NCBI RefSeq assembly: GCF_014712675.1
Contig: NZ_JACXSI010000031.1
Coordinates: forward strand, 1-42,474
Length of the DNA stretch: 42,474 bases
Reading direction: 5' to 3'
DNA from: Peribacillus faecalis
GTDB taxonomy: Bacteria > Bacillota > Bacilli > Bacillales > DSM-1321
The translations under genes were made by a program, and so were the position numbers. Under the pieces are notes generated by a model that made no database searches, was not told where the DNA came from, and saw only the letters and a list, made by a program, of their open reading frames with translations. Positions 8,149 through 14,917 of the stretch are shown in pieces (the first letter of the stretch is position 1; each line of letters begins with the position of its first letter).

Positions 8149-9121
8149 CCTTTATATCCAAGAGGTTACAAGGAGACTTCCGGAAAAAAGTCGTAAGGAT
8201 ATTGCCCTTGAATTACGGTCGACAATAGAAGATATGTTGCCGGAGGAGTATACGGAGCAAGATGTGAAGACCACGCTTGCAAAAATGGGGAATCCGGCAA
8301 CGCTTGCCAGTGGTTATCGCGACCGGCCGCAGCATTTAATTGGGCCGCGCTATTTTGAGATGTATAAGACTATTTTAAAAATGGGTTTACCAATTTCAAT
8401 GATTATTACTTTTATTGGATTTGTAGCCAGTCAAGTAGCCGAATTTAATGGGGAGGAAGCGATTTTAAATGTTGTGATAACAATCCTGTCTGAAGGCTTA
8501 GCAACAGCGCTATATACAGGATTGCAAGTATTCTTCTGGGCAACATTGTCTTTCGCGCTTGTTGAACGCATTGATCCTTCAAAAGACCAAGAACCGTTAA
8601 TGTTCAATATGAAAAAATGGACGCCGGATGATTTGAAAGACACTCCTTATATGCCGAAGGAAAGAATGATTTCAAAAATAGAAGTGTATGGCGGCTTATT
8701 TTGGACTGTGATTTGGGCGACCGTTTATTTTTACGCCGATCATCTCGTAGGCGTTTATCAAAGCGGAAGCGAGGGACTTGTTTTTGTCACACCAATCTTT
8801 AATCAACAAGTGCTACAATCATTTTGGCCGTATGTCGTCATCATTATCGTTCTGGAAGTGCTGCTTGCGCTGTATAAGTTGGTCGTAGCGAAATGGACGA
8901 TGAAAATGAGCTTGTTCAATTTGATTCTCCAAGTTATCTGCATAGTCATGTTTGTTGTCCTTATAAATAATGTAAATTTATTTCATCCAGACTTTATCAC
9001 TTTCACGGCGGAAAATGTATTTACAGATTTGTGGGAAAGCTGGTTAAAGTTTTTAGCGATTGTCCTATTTATGATGGGTGCTGCTTACAATGCCTATGAC
9101 GGGTTTCGTAGAGTCAAATGA
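8135..9121 (+). CDS. HAAS-domain membrane protein, PadR partner
   Basis: The 328-residue protein has an N-terminal HAAS signalling domain (about residues 1-70: LPEKSRKDIALELRSTIEDM and a VKTTLAKMGNPATLASGY helix) followed by about six membrane helices. HAAS proteins couple to PadR-type regulators and usually sit directly after them, as here. ATG 8135 is chosen over an earlier in-frame ATG at 8108 because GGGAGAGGGAGAAA directly precedes it; translation is probably coupled to the PadR gene, whose stop lies inside this gene. The membrane part has no recognised transport motif, so the output is unknown. Confidence 0.85.
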   Translation: MVLIDLYIQEVTRRLPEKSRKDIALELRSTIEDMLPEEYTEQDVKTTLAKMGNPATLASGYRDRPQHLIGPRYFEMYKTILKMGLPISMIITFIGFVASQVAEFNGEEAILNVVITILSEGLATALYTGLQVFFWATLSFALVERIDPSKDQEPLMFNMKKWTPDDLKDTPYMPKERMISKIEVYGGLFWTVIWATVYFYADHLVGVYQSGSEGLVFVTPIFNQQVLQSFWPYVVIIIVLEVLLALYKLVVAKWTMKMSLFNLILQVICIVMFVVLINNVNLFHPDFITFTAENVFTDLWESWLKFLAIVLFMMGAAYNAYDGFRRVK

Positions 9122-9443
9122 TAATATTATCGCGGATGATTTTAGTAACCTCCTAAACATTTATTTGTCCTTATACCACCTCTTTTTTTAAGTTTGATGA
9201 AGCAGTTATCCCTTGGTATTACCGTAAAATAGTTGAATCCCTATATTAAGCAACAATTTTTACGTAAACAACTTTAAATGGTTGTCGTATCTATTGTTGT
9301 TTTTTAATTTTTTTCTATGCAACGAACGGGACAGATTAGTGAAGGAAGGAGGTTGAATAAATATATAGAATATTTACGATAAGCTCATTGTGAAAGGTAA
9401 GAAGATTCATTATAGAAGACCATAAAATATTGGGGGTAATGGA
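9122..9443. other. Intergenic region after the HAAS gene
   Basis: About 320 bases with no convincing gene on either strand. The only clear structure is the hairpin at 9251-9308. Confidence 0.4.
9251..9308 (+). terminator. Probable intrinsic terminator
   Basis: CAACAAT (9251-9257) pairs with ATTGTTG (9293-9299), with an inner ACAAC/GTTGT stem, and is followed by TTTTTT. It would end the PadR/HAAS transcript. Confidence 0.6.
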
Positions 9444-9860
9444 GTGAGTGAAAAATTATTAAGGATAGGAACTACTTATATACCAGTGACTAATGTAGAA
9501 CGATCTTCTGAATGGTACGTGAACAAATTAGGGGAAGAGTTAAGTTATAAAGATGAAGATAAAGCCATTCTTAATTTGGCCAACCAAAGTATTTTCCTTG
9601 TTCAATCGATGAAGGGGCAAAGCTCCAATTTTTATGATATTAATGGTGTGGAACGTTTTTCGGTCACTTTTGAAGTGAATGGTTTAAGTGCTTTAGAAGC
9701 AATCCATAAAGATTTTACAGAGAAAGAAATAAGTGTTGGAGCAATTGAAAACAGAGGGCATTCTGGAAGAAACTTCGTTTTCTGTGATTTAGATGGTAAT
9801 AAATTTGATGTCTGGAGTGAATTAAGCCCAAGTTTTAAAGAAAAATACCTTATACAGTGA
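9444..9860 (+). CDS. VOC family protein (glyoxalase/bleomycin-resistance fold)
   Basis: The 138-residue protein opens with the VOC pattern RIGTTYIPVTNVERSSEWYVNKLG, a beta strand followed by the helix that starts each paired beta-alpha-beta3 module. It ends with GRNFVFCDLDGNKFDVWSE, the second module's conserved D-x-D/N-G-N strand. VOC members act as metal-dependent lyases, dioxygenases or drug-binding proteins; the specific reaction cannot be told. The GTG start has TGGGGGTAATGGA upstream. It is followed 75 bases later by the racemase-like gene in the same direction. Confidence 0.85.
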   Translation: MSEKLLRIGTTYIPVTNVERSSEWYVNKLGEELSYKDEDKAILNLANQSIFLVQSMKGQSSNFYDINGVERFSVTFEVNGLSALEAIHKDFTEKEISVGAIENRGHSGRNFVFCDLDGNKFDVWSELSPSFKEKYLIQ

Positions 9861-9935
9861 CAGTCGAAATTCTTATTGAATTAAAGGGATGCATATTGGT
9901 AGAATAAACAGAAATGCATTAAGGGTGGAGATTAT

Positions 9936-10628
9936 TTGAGAAAAAGATTAGGATGCTTACACGCACATTATTCTAATATTGAATATATTGAAGAAGCACT
10001 TTCTTCATATGATGTCGAATTAATACACTTTGTTGACCCGGCATTAATGTATCGAATCACATCAGATGAAAGTTTCAAAGTTGCGGATGCTCAGAAAAAA
10101 GTTAAAGAACAAATAGAGTGGATTGCTAAATGTAATGTTGATGCAATCCTCATTACGTGCACAAACTATATAGCTTTGTTACCTGAAGAGGAACTGTCAG
10201 TATCAATGCCGATTATAAAAATTGATGAACCGTATTTTGAATCCATATGCAATGTACAGCAACCTCAGACAATCCTATTTACAAATCCTGCAACTGTTAA
10301 TGGAACGATGAAACGCCTTCATCAATATGCTGAAAAACATCAGAAATCTTTGGATGCAGAGGTTATTGTCATTAACGATACTTTTGAATTGATGATGAGC
10401 GGTCTACAACAAGAATATAATCGAAAAATCATTAAGTTCTTACATAGCATTATTAATGAAAAGAAAGTTATTTCAGTTGCACAATTATCTATGGTTGAAG
10501 CGTCTAAGGAAGCAGAGTTGCTGACTTCTTATTCAATAATAAATCCATTGGATACATTGATTGCTTTCATTGTTAGAGATCTGGAATTAAATAAGAAAAC
10601 ACGTGTTAGAAGTGAAGGAGCTATTTGA
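9936..10628 (+). CDS. Asp/Glu/hydantoin racemase superfamily protein
   Basis: This 230-residue cytoplasmic protein has the racemase superfamily layout of two alpha/beta lobes. The first catalytic cysteine is present as C75 in LITCTNY. In the second lobe the usual cysteine position is serine (S185 in VAQLSMVEAS), a pattern I associate with a subgroup of these proteins, so a one-base racemization or a different reaction is likely. TTG 9936 is chosen because AAGGGTGGAG lies 6 bases upstream. The stop codon is inside a terminator hairpin. It might form a transcript with the VOC gene before it. Confidence 0.75.
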   Translation: MRKRLGCLHAHYSNIEYIEEALSSYDVELIHFVDPALMYRITSDESFKVADAQKKVKEQIEWIAKCNVDAILITCTNYIALLPEEELSVSMPIIKIDEPYFESICNVQQPQTILFTNPATVNGTMKRLHQYAEKHQKSLDAEVIVINDTFELMMSGLQQEYNRKIIKFLHSIINEKKVISVAQLSMVEASKEAELLTSYSIINPLDTLIAFIVRDLELNKKTRVRSEGAI

Positions 10629-10643
10629 TTAGCTTCTTTTTTT
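10614..10643 (+). terminator. Intrinsic terminator overlapping the racemase-like stop
   Basis: GAAGGAGCT and AGCTTCTTT pair with one wobble around ATTTGATT, followed by TTTTT. The left arm includes the last sense codons of the gene. Confidence 0.65.
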
Positions 10644-10663
10644 GTGCTGAAGTAGAAAGATGG

Positions 10664-11011
10664 CTAATCAAATTGACAGAAGCCAAGAGTATGCCCGTCC
10701 GGGTCTTTAAAATCAAATGTTCTAATATCGTCGTAATCGGCAATGTCTTCTGCGATCACTCCGTTTTCTACAAGGAACTTATGGACATCATCTATGTTCT
10801 CTGTAAAGAAATTAAAAGGGGAGTGTTTGGCAGGCGTAACTGTTGCGGATTGCACAAGGGTTAATGTAGTTTCTCCTACAGTGAAGGCAACATAACCATT
10901 TCGGTTCCATCTCATAGTTAATCCCAATATCTCTGAATACCATTTAATAGAGTAGTCTAAATCACTTACTTCAACAAATACCGTATCAATTCTCTTTACT
11001 AGTCCTTTCAA
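10664..11011 (-). CDS. VOC family protein (glyoxalase-like)
   Basis: The 115-residue protein shows both VOC half-modules: IDTVFVEVSDLDYSIKWYSE at the start and FDFKDPDGHTLGFCQ at the end, the latter with the conserved DPDG turn before a possible metal-ligand strand. It is a stand-alone single-domain member, perhaps functional as a dimer. TTG 11011 is chosen as start because GAGGAGAGG lies 7 bases upstream; the frame runs further to 11215, but that would overlap the divergent NUDIX gene and add nothing VOC-like. Substrate unknown. It shares little sequence with the other VOC protein at 9444. Confidence 0.82.
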   Translation of the reverse strand: MKGLVKRIDTVFVEVSDLDYSIKWYSEILGLTMRWNRNGYVAFTVGETTLTLVQSATVTPAKHSPFNFFTENIDDVHKFLVENGVIAEDIADYDDIRTFDFKDPDGHTLGFCQFD

Positions 11012-11139
11012 TCTTCGACCTCTCCTCATTAATTTTTTTAAAATATATTCAACAAAATGGAGCGCATCCCCTTCTTGGAGTATAATGAATATTTCGTATA
11101 ATATAAATTTTATTAAAAGTATACATAAGGAGTTTAGCA

Positions 11140-11484
11140 ATGGAAAAGTGGGATTTATATGATCAGCATCGTAACAAAATAGAGAAACAAATGACTTTGG
11201 GAGATGAAATGACACCGGGCGAGTTTCATTTAGTGGTACATGTTTGTATATTCAATTCAAAGGGGGAAATGCTCATTCAGCAGCGCCAGCCTTTTAAGCA
11301 AGGGTGGTCGAACCTTTGGGATATCACTTGCGGAGGCAGTGCGGTTGGAGGCGATACAAGTCAGCAGGCTGCTTCAAGAGAGTTATTTGAGGAATTGGGG
11401 ATTCAGTATAATTTTGAAAAGATACGTCCGCAATTTACTATAAATTTTGAACGTGGCTTTGATGAATATTATTTAATTGAGTAA
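11140..11484 (+). pseudogene. NUDIX hydrolase, C-terminally truncated
   Basis: The 114-residue frame starts well (ATG 11140 after AAGGAG) and carries the NUDIX core: FHLVVHVCIFNSKGEMLIQQR, then the NUDIX box around GGSAVGGDTSQQAASRELFEELG (about 65-87), with REL-EE-G intact and Asp where the box usually has its first Glu. Members of this isopentenyl-diphosphate-isomerase-like group normally run to about 160-200 residues. Here the frame stops right after DEYYLIE, where the next beta strands should begin, and the 3' end of the opposite-strand lipoprotein gene follows 4 bases later. The tail appears to have been removed by a rearrangement. It may still fold, but activity is doubtful. Confidence 0.65.
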
Positions 11485-11488
11485 TATC

Positions 11489-11986
11489 TTAATTTTTATC
11501 CGTAGTTAACATTTCGAGCGTTTTCCATACAACAATTTTTTCCGATTCTTCTCCGTCATTGATAAAGTTAATTTTCACTCTTCGCTCAGGATCTTCTTTT
11601 ACGTCTCCGAGCGTAAGTTTAAGTGCAATTTTTCCTTCACGATCAATTTCTGAATCGTCGAGATTCTTTAAATCCCCAATATCCGATTCACCCCATACGC
11701 CTGTTTTTTTAGATGGGTCTGCACCGAAAACGTCATATTTTATGCCGTCTTCCTCGTAATTAATCGGTTTTTTATCTCTCTTAATCAACTCTACTGATGT
11801 AATTATCACTGGCGATTCACCAGTCCATTCAATTGGAACGACAGCATGATAAGTTTCATTCGATGCAAAAGGATATCCGGTATTCCCCAGAAATAATTTG
11901 CCGGCAACCTCCTCATCTTTTTCGTTGCATCCTGAAACTGTGAACAAACCAAATAAAATGCTAAAAATTAATACAATCTTTTTCAT
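11489..11986 (-). CDS. Putative lipoprotein
   Basis: The 165-residue protein has a signal peptide (MKKIVLIFSILFGLF) ending in lipobox FTVSGC, so it should be lipid-anchored through the cysteine at about residue 20 on the outer face of the membrane. The mature part is acidic, with beta-rich segments (YHAVVPIEWTGESPVIITSV) and no domain I can name. ATG 11986 is chosen because TAGGGGGGATT precedes it and the signal peptide begins there; the frame extends to 12034 but without support. It is convergent with the truncated NUDIX gene, with only 4 bases between the two stops, which points to a recombination junction there. Confidence 0.75.
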   Translation of the reverse strand: MKKIVLIFSILFGLFTVSGCNEKDEEVAGKLFLGNTGYPFASNETYHAVVPIEWTGESPVIITSVELIKRDKKPINYEEDGIKYDVFGADPSKKTGVWGESDIGDLKNLDDSEIDREGKIALKLTLGDVKEDPERRVKINFINDGEESEKIVVWKTLEMLTTDKN

Positions 11987-12135
11987 ATGTAATCCCCCTA
12001 AAATACCCCTGCTATCTTTTGTTGATTTTAACATAAAGTTCCATATATGATATGAAAGTTGGATTTCAAAATAGGTATTATTGGCGAATTTACTTATATA
12101 GAAGGCAATTAAATAAAAGTTAAGAAATGAAATAT

Positions 12136-12162
12136 TTGAGCTGACGATTAGCTCTTTTTTTG
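12136..12162 (+). terminator. Intrinsic terminator, diverged AAGAGCTGAT family
   Basis: GAGCT (12138-12142) and AGCTC (12150-12154) around GACGATT, followed by TTTTTTTG and TTATAT. Flanking bases (AATAT before, TTGTTAT after) match the other family members. No co-directional gene is directly upstream, so it is an orphan terminator. Confidence 0.55.
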
Positions 12163-12247
12163 TTATATCAGATTAGAAGAGGAGATACTTTTTCATTGTC
12201 GAACTATGTATGAAGGTGCTGATTAATATGATCTGGGGAGGAACAGT

Positions 12248-13066
12248 ATGAATTTAGGAGTTTTGAATATAGGATTGGCCGAAAGGTTGGAGACATCGGA
12301 GATTGATACTTTGCGCTCCAGACTAATGGAGATTGAAAAAATTGATGGGAATGCAATGGGTGTGCACATTCAAGAGTTCGGGAATGCAACTGCTTTTTCC
12401 GTGAAAAACATACCTGGTCCATCGTTCAATACGGTTAAAGGGTTGAAGCAAGGTGATGAAGAACAAATTGAACGGATCATAGAATTTTACAGGCAAAAAG
12501 AAATTCCTGTCCGAATTGAATTGACTCCGGCACATGCTTCTTCAGAATTATTGACTTGCTTAAGTAAAGCGGGTTTTTATCATAACGATTTTCATACCAC
12601 ACTATATTCTCATCTGCCAAAAGATGAAGAACCTAATCAGATTAATGAACAAAAAATCATGATTCGTAAGTTAGAGAGTAATGAATTTGATATATTTGCA
12701 GAAATATACACGAAAGCTTTTCAAATGCCGTCATTTTTAAAAAGCGGAGTAGCTAAAAATAATGAAATCCTTTATCACAATAAACATTGGACCTTTTATA
12801 TAGCCGACTATGAAAATGAACCCGCTGGTATAGGAGTCCTATTCATAAAAGATGGTATAGCCAATTTAGCTGCTGCAGCCACTTTGCCTGAATTAAGAAA
12901 TAAAGGAATACAAAGTGCATTAATCAGGGAGCGAATCAATGAAGCTAAATTACAAGACTGTGATTTCATTGTAGGACAAGCAAGATTTGGATCTGTCAGC
13001 CAAAATAACATGGAAAGAGAGGGACTGGCTATAGCTTATACGAAGGCGATATGGGTTGGAAAGTGA
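12248..13066 (+). CDS. GNAT family N-acetyltransferase, two-domain
   Basis: The 272-residue protein has a C-terminal GNAT domain (about 130-272) with strands around IADYENEPAGIGVLFIKDGIANLAAAATLPELRNKGI and the acetyl-CoA loop RNKGIQSALIRERI. The N-terminal half (FYRQKEIPVRIELTPAHASSELLTCLSKAGFYHNDFHTTLY) looks like a degenerate first GNAT domain lacking a CoA loop, an arrangement common in uncharacterised Bacillus acetyltransferases. ATG 12248 has GGGGAGGAAC before it. The next gene, another acetyltransferase, begins 28 bases later and is probably co-transcribed. Confidence 0.85.
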   Translation: MNLGVLNIGLAERLETSEIDTLRSRLMEIEKIDGNAMGVHIQEFGNATAFSVKNIPGPSFNTVKGLKQGDEEQIERIIEFYRQKEIPVRIELTPAHASSELLTCLSKAGFYHNDFHTTLYSHLPKDEEPNQINEQKIMIRKLESNEFDIFAEIYTKAFQMPSFLKSGVAKNNEILYHNKHWTFYIADYENEPAGIGVLFIKDGIANLAAAATLPELRNKGIQSALIRERINEAKLQDCDFIVGQARFGSVSQNNMEREGLAIAYTKAIWVGK

Positions 13067-13094
13067 ACGGCTAGGAAAGGACGGTATTATATAA

Positions 13095-13592
13095 ATGAAG
13101 GATTCTATCATAATCGATAAAATGTTTGCTGAAGATTGGGACTCCGTAAGTTCAATATATGAAGAAGGAATTCTCACGGGTAACGCAACATTTCAAGAAA
13201 CAGTGCCTTCTTGGGAGGAATGGGATGAAAATCATCTTAAAGGGCTCCGTTTTGTAGCACGAGTTAATGGCAAGGTGCTTGGATGGACTGCGTTAAGCGC
13301 GATTTCTAGTAGATGTGTATATAAAGGTGTGGCTGAAGTTAGTGTATATATCAGTAAGGATGCCAGAGGAATGGGTATTGGAAGCAGATTGTTAGAAAGG
13401 CTGATTGAACAAAGTGAGGAAAAAGGGTATTGGACACTTCAGTCCGGAATCTTTCCTGAAAATGAGGCGAGTCTTCAATTACATAAAAAGTATGGTTTCA
13501 TTGTAGTCGGAAAACGGGAGAAGATTGGTAAATTAAATGGTGTATGGAGAGATGTTTTATTATTAGAGAGGCGAAGTACAAAGTGGATTTAA
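13095..13592 (+). CDS. Phosphinothricin-acetyltransferase-like GNAT
   Basis: The 165-residue protein matches the PAT/YwnH group: VSSIYEEGILTGNATFQETVPSWEEWD near the N-terminus, VAEVSVYISKDARGMGIGSRLLERL as the acetyl-CoA binding segment (about 78-102), and GIFPENEASLQLHKKYGF near residue 117. Relatives N-acetylate phosphinothricin, methionine sulfone or related amino acid analogues. The initiation region carries AAAGGACGG upstream of ATG 13095. It lies 28 bases after the larger acetyltransferase gene. Group membership is secure; the exact substrate is inferred from the group. Confidence 0.88.
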   Translation: MKDSIIIDKMFAEDWDSVSSIYEEGILTGNATFQETVPSWEEWDENHLKGLRFVARVNGKVLGWTALSAISSRCVYKGVAEVSVYISKDARGMGIGSRLLERLIEQSEEKGYWTLQSGIFPENEASLQLHKKYGFIVVGKREKIGKLNGVWRDVLLLERRSTKWI

Positions 13593-13635
13593 AAACTCTC
13601 GCTTCTAATATGTCATATGAAAGGACCGACGAAGG

Positions 13636-13980
13636 TTGAATATAACTATTGATTCTCTTGCAATTTTTACCGCCTTGTGGGGAATACCCGCTTTTTTGGT
13701 TGTGAGGGCTTATTTAAAAATGGACAATGACGATAGAAAATCAGTAATTAAGGACTTCAGTTCATTTCGATCTATTTCTACAATTGGCTTTTTGGTAATA
13801 GGGGTGTTCTTTATACAATTAGGCAACTTATTATCTGTAAGCAAAATTAAGCTGTTTGGAATCGTTTTGATTACTATAGGTGGAATTTTTTCAATAATAG
13901 ATTTGTGGAAAGACAGTAAACCTAAAAGTCTATTAATATTTGTTTTAATTTCGTTAATCATCTTCTTTAATGTTAATTAA
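13636..13980 (+). CDS. Four-helix membrane protein of unknown function
   Basis: The 114-residue protein has hydrophobic segments at about 5-25, 44-60, 68-88 and 94-112, with a basic/acidic loop (KMDNDDRKSVIKDF) after the first. No family recognised. The start is TTG 13636, with AAGGACCGACGAAGG upstream. It overlaps or abuts the HAD hydrolase gene: its stop at 13978-13980 is 25 bases before the likely TTG start of that gene, so the two probably share a transcript. Confidence 0.6.
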   Translation: MNITIDSLAIFTALWGIPAFLVVRAYLKMDNDDRKSVIKDFSSFRSISTIGFLVIGVFFIQLGNLLSVSKIKLFGIVLITIGGIFSIIDLWKDSKPKSLLIFVLISLIIFFNVN

Positions 13981-14005
13981 GATTCTGAGAAAGGCAGTGA
14001 AGCTA

Positions 14006-14692
14006 TTGAAAGAGTATCAAGCTGTGTTATTCGACTTAGACGATACTTTGCTTAGTCGGGATTTGGCAATAGATCAATTGTTTTTCATTATTTTAGAGAA
14101 GTGCTACGAGGATACTAACCATTCAGAGGAAATGTTACGAAGCTTTAAAGAATGCGATAAAAGAAGCTATGGTGACAATGACAAATCAAAAGTTTTAAAT
14201 TCATTCTTTGATGAGTATCCACCTAAAAATCGCTTGCCGTGCCATTCGATTCAAGATTTTTGGAATCACCATTTTCCACAGTGTTTTTCTATAGACCCAA
14301 AAACAATACAAATCATAAATGCAATTAAGCAGCAAGCTAAAGTTGCAATTATAACAAATGGCTCCGTCCAAAGGCAAAACGCTAAAATAATGAATACTCA
14401 TTTAAATAGCTGTTTCGATACAATTATTATTTCTGAGGAAGTCGGATTGAGTAAACCGGACAAACGTATATTTGAATTAGCATTAAATGAGCTCAATGTG
14501 CGTTCGGAAGAGGCTTTATTCGTCGGTGATGACATAGAAAAGGATATTGGTGGTAGTCAAACTATACATATGAAGGGGATCTGGTTCAATCCTCATAAGA
14601 GAGAGAATGATACCACTATAAAGCCATACGCAGAGATTTGGTCTCTTGATAGGTTATTAGATTTCTTACCAGGAGGTCTTGCTGAAAAATGA
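14006..14692 (+). CDS. HAD family hydrolase (YjjG/phosphatase-like)
   Basis: The protein has the four HAD motifs: motif I DLDDTLL within VLFDLDDTLLSRD, motif II ITNGS in VAIITNGSVQ, the lysine of motif III in GLSKPDKRIFELAL, and motif IV VGDDIEKDIGG. An alpha-helical cap lies between motifs I and II, as in YjjG-type nucleotidases or phosphoglycolate-phosphatase relatives. TTG 14006 is chosen because it places motif I about six residues from the start, as usual; an in-frame ATG at 13970 lies inside the preceding gene without a ribosome binding site. The substrate is unknown. The MFS attenuator region follows. Confidence 0.85.
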   Translation: MKEYQAVLFDLDDTLLSRDLAIDQLFFIILEKCYEDTNHSEEMLRSFKECDKRSYGDNDKSKVLNSFFDEYPPKNRLPCHSIQDFWNHHFPQCFSIDPKTIQIINAIKQQAKVAIITNGSVQRQNAKIMNTHLNSCFDTIIISEEVGLSKPDKRIFELALNELNVRSEEALFVGDDIEKDIGGSQTIHMKGIWFNPHKRENDTTIKPYAEIWSLDRLLDFLPGGLAEK

Positions 14693-14721
14693 AGAAAATA
14701 AATGAACGGTTAGAAAAATTG

Positions 14722-14747
14722 TTAAATAGTTTAGTTAAATAGTTTAA
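14722..14747. repeat. 13-bp tandem direct repeat upstream of the MFS leader
   Basis: TTAAATAGTTTAG is followed directly by TTAAATAGTTTAA, 20 bases before the -10 box. The position suits a regulator site or a -35 region. Confidence 0.6.
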
Positions 14748-14766
14748 TGATTCATAATAAATAAAC

Positions 14767-14772
14767 TATAAT
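14767..14772 (+). promoter_or_regulatory. -10 box of the MFS leader transcript
   Basis: TATAAT followed by GGGG, 32 bases before the leader peptide start. The -35 region (TTTAAT) is weak. Confidence 0.55.
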
Positions 14773-14803
14773 GGGGTATATTAACAAAAAAGGAGCGATG
14801 AAT

Positions 14804-14857
14804 ATGTCAGCCACAACATTCACTTACCCAATCAAATCGGAGGGTATGTTGGCTTAA
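14804..14857 (+). CDS. Leader peptide of the MFS exporter (17 codons)
   Basis: ATG 14804 lies 8 bases after AGGAG (14791-14795) and reads MSATTFTYPIKSEGMLA. An earlier ATG at 14798 is too close to the ribosome binding site. Codons 11-14 form the left arm of a hairpin whose right arm can also pair with the ribosome binding site of the exporter gene. The Ser-Ala-Thr-Thr run at codons 2-5 is notable because chloramphenicol-type drugs stall ribosomes preferentially after Ala, Ser or Thr (established); that this leader senses phenicols is inference. Confidence 0.75.
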   Translation: MSATTFTYPIKSEGMLA

Positions 14858-14909
14858 CAATCTATTCTCCGATTTGAGTTTTGCGCGTAAGAACTCAATT
14901 AATCGGAGG
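14832..14909 (+). promoter_or_regulatory. Translational attenuator of the MFS exporter
   Basis: Three segments compete. Segment 1 TCAAATCGGAG (14832-14842, inside the leader) pairs perfectly with segment 2 CTCCGATTTGA (14867-14877). Segment 2 CTCCGATT also pairs with segment 3 AATCGGAG (14901-14908), which is the exporter's ribosome binding site, and this second stem is extended by TGAGTT (14875-14880) with AACTCA (14892-14897). If segment 1:2 forms, the ribosome binding site is free; if 2:3 forms, it is hidden. No T-run follows either hairpin, so control is at translation rather than transcription. Confidence 0.8.
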
Positions 14910-14917
14910 ACGAAATC

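Noticed and set aside
9936-10628. Racemase-like gene as inactivated because its second cysteine is serine
   Set aside because: The surrounding VAQLSM pattern resembles a recurrent subgroup pattern, and the frame and signals are intact.
10625-10864. A 79-codon plus-strand frame after the racemase-like gene
   Set aside because: It starts inside the terminator and is antisense to the VOC gene.
14832-14880. Leader hairpin of the MFS gene as a transcription terminator
   Set aside because: The stem is followed by GTTTTGCGCG rather than a T-run, and the alternate pairing covers the ribosome site, which points to translational control.
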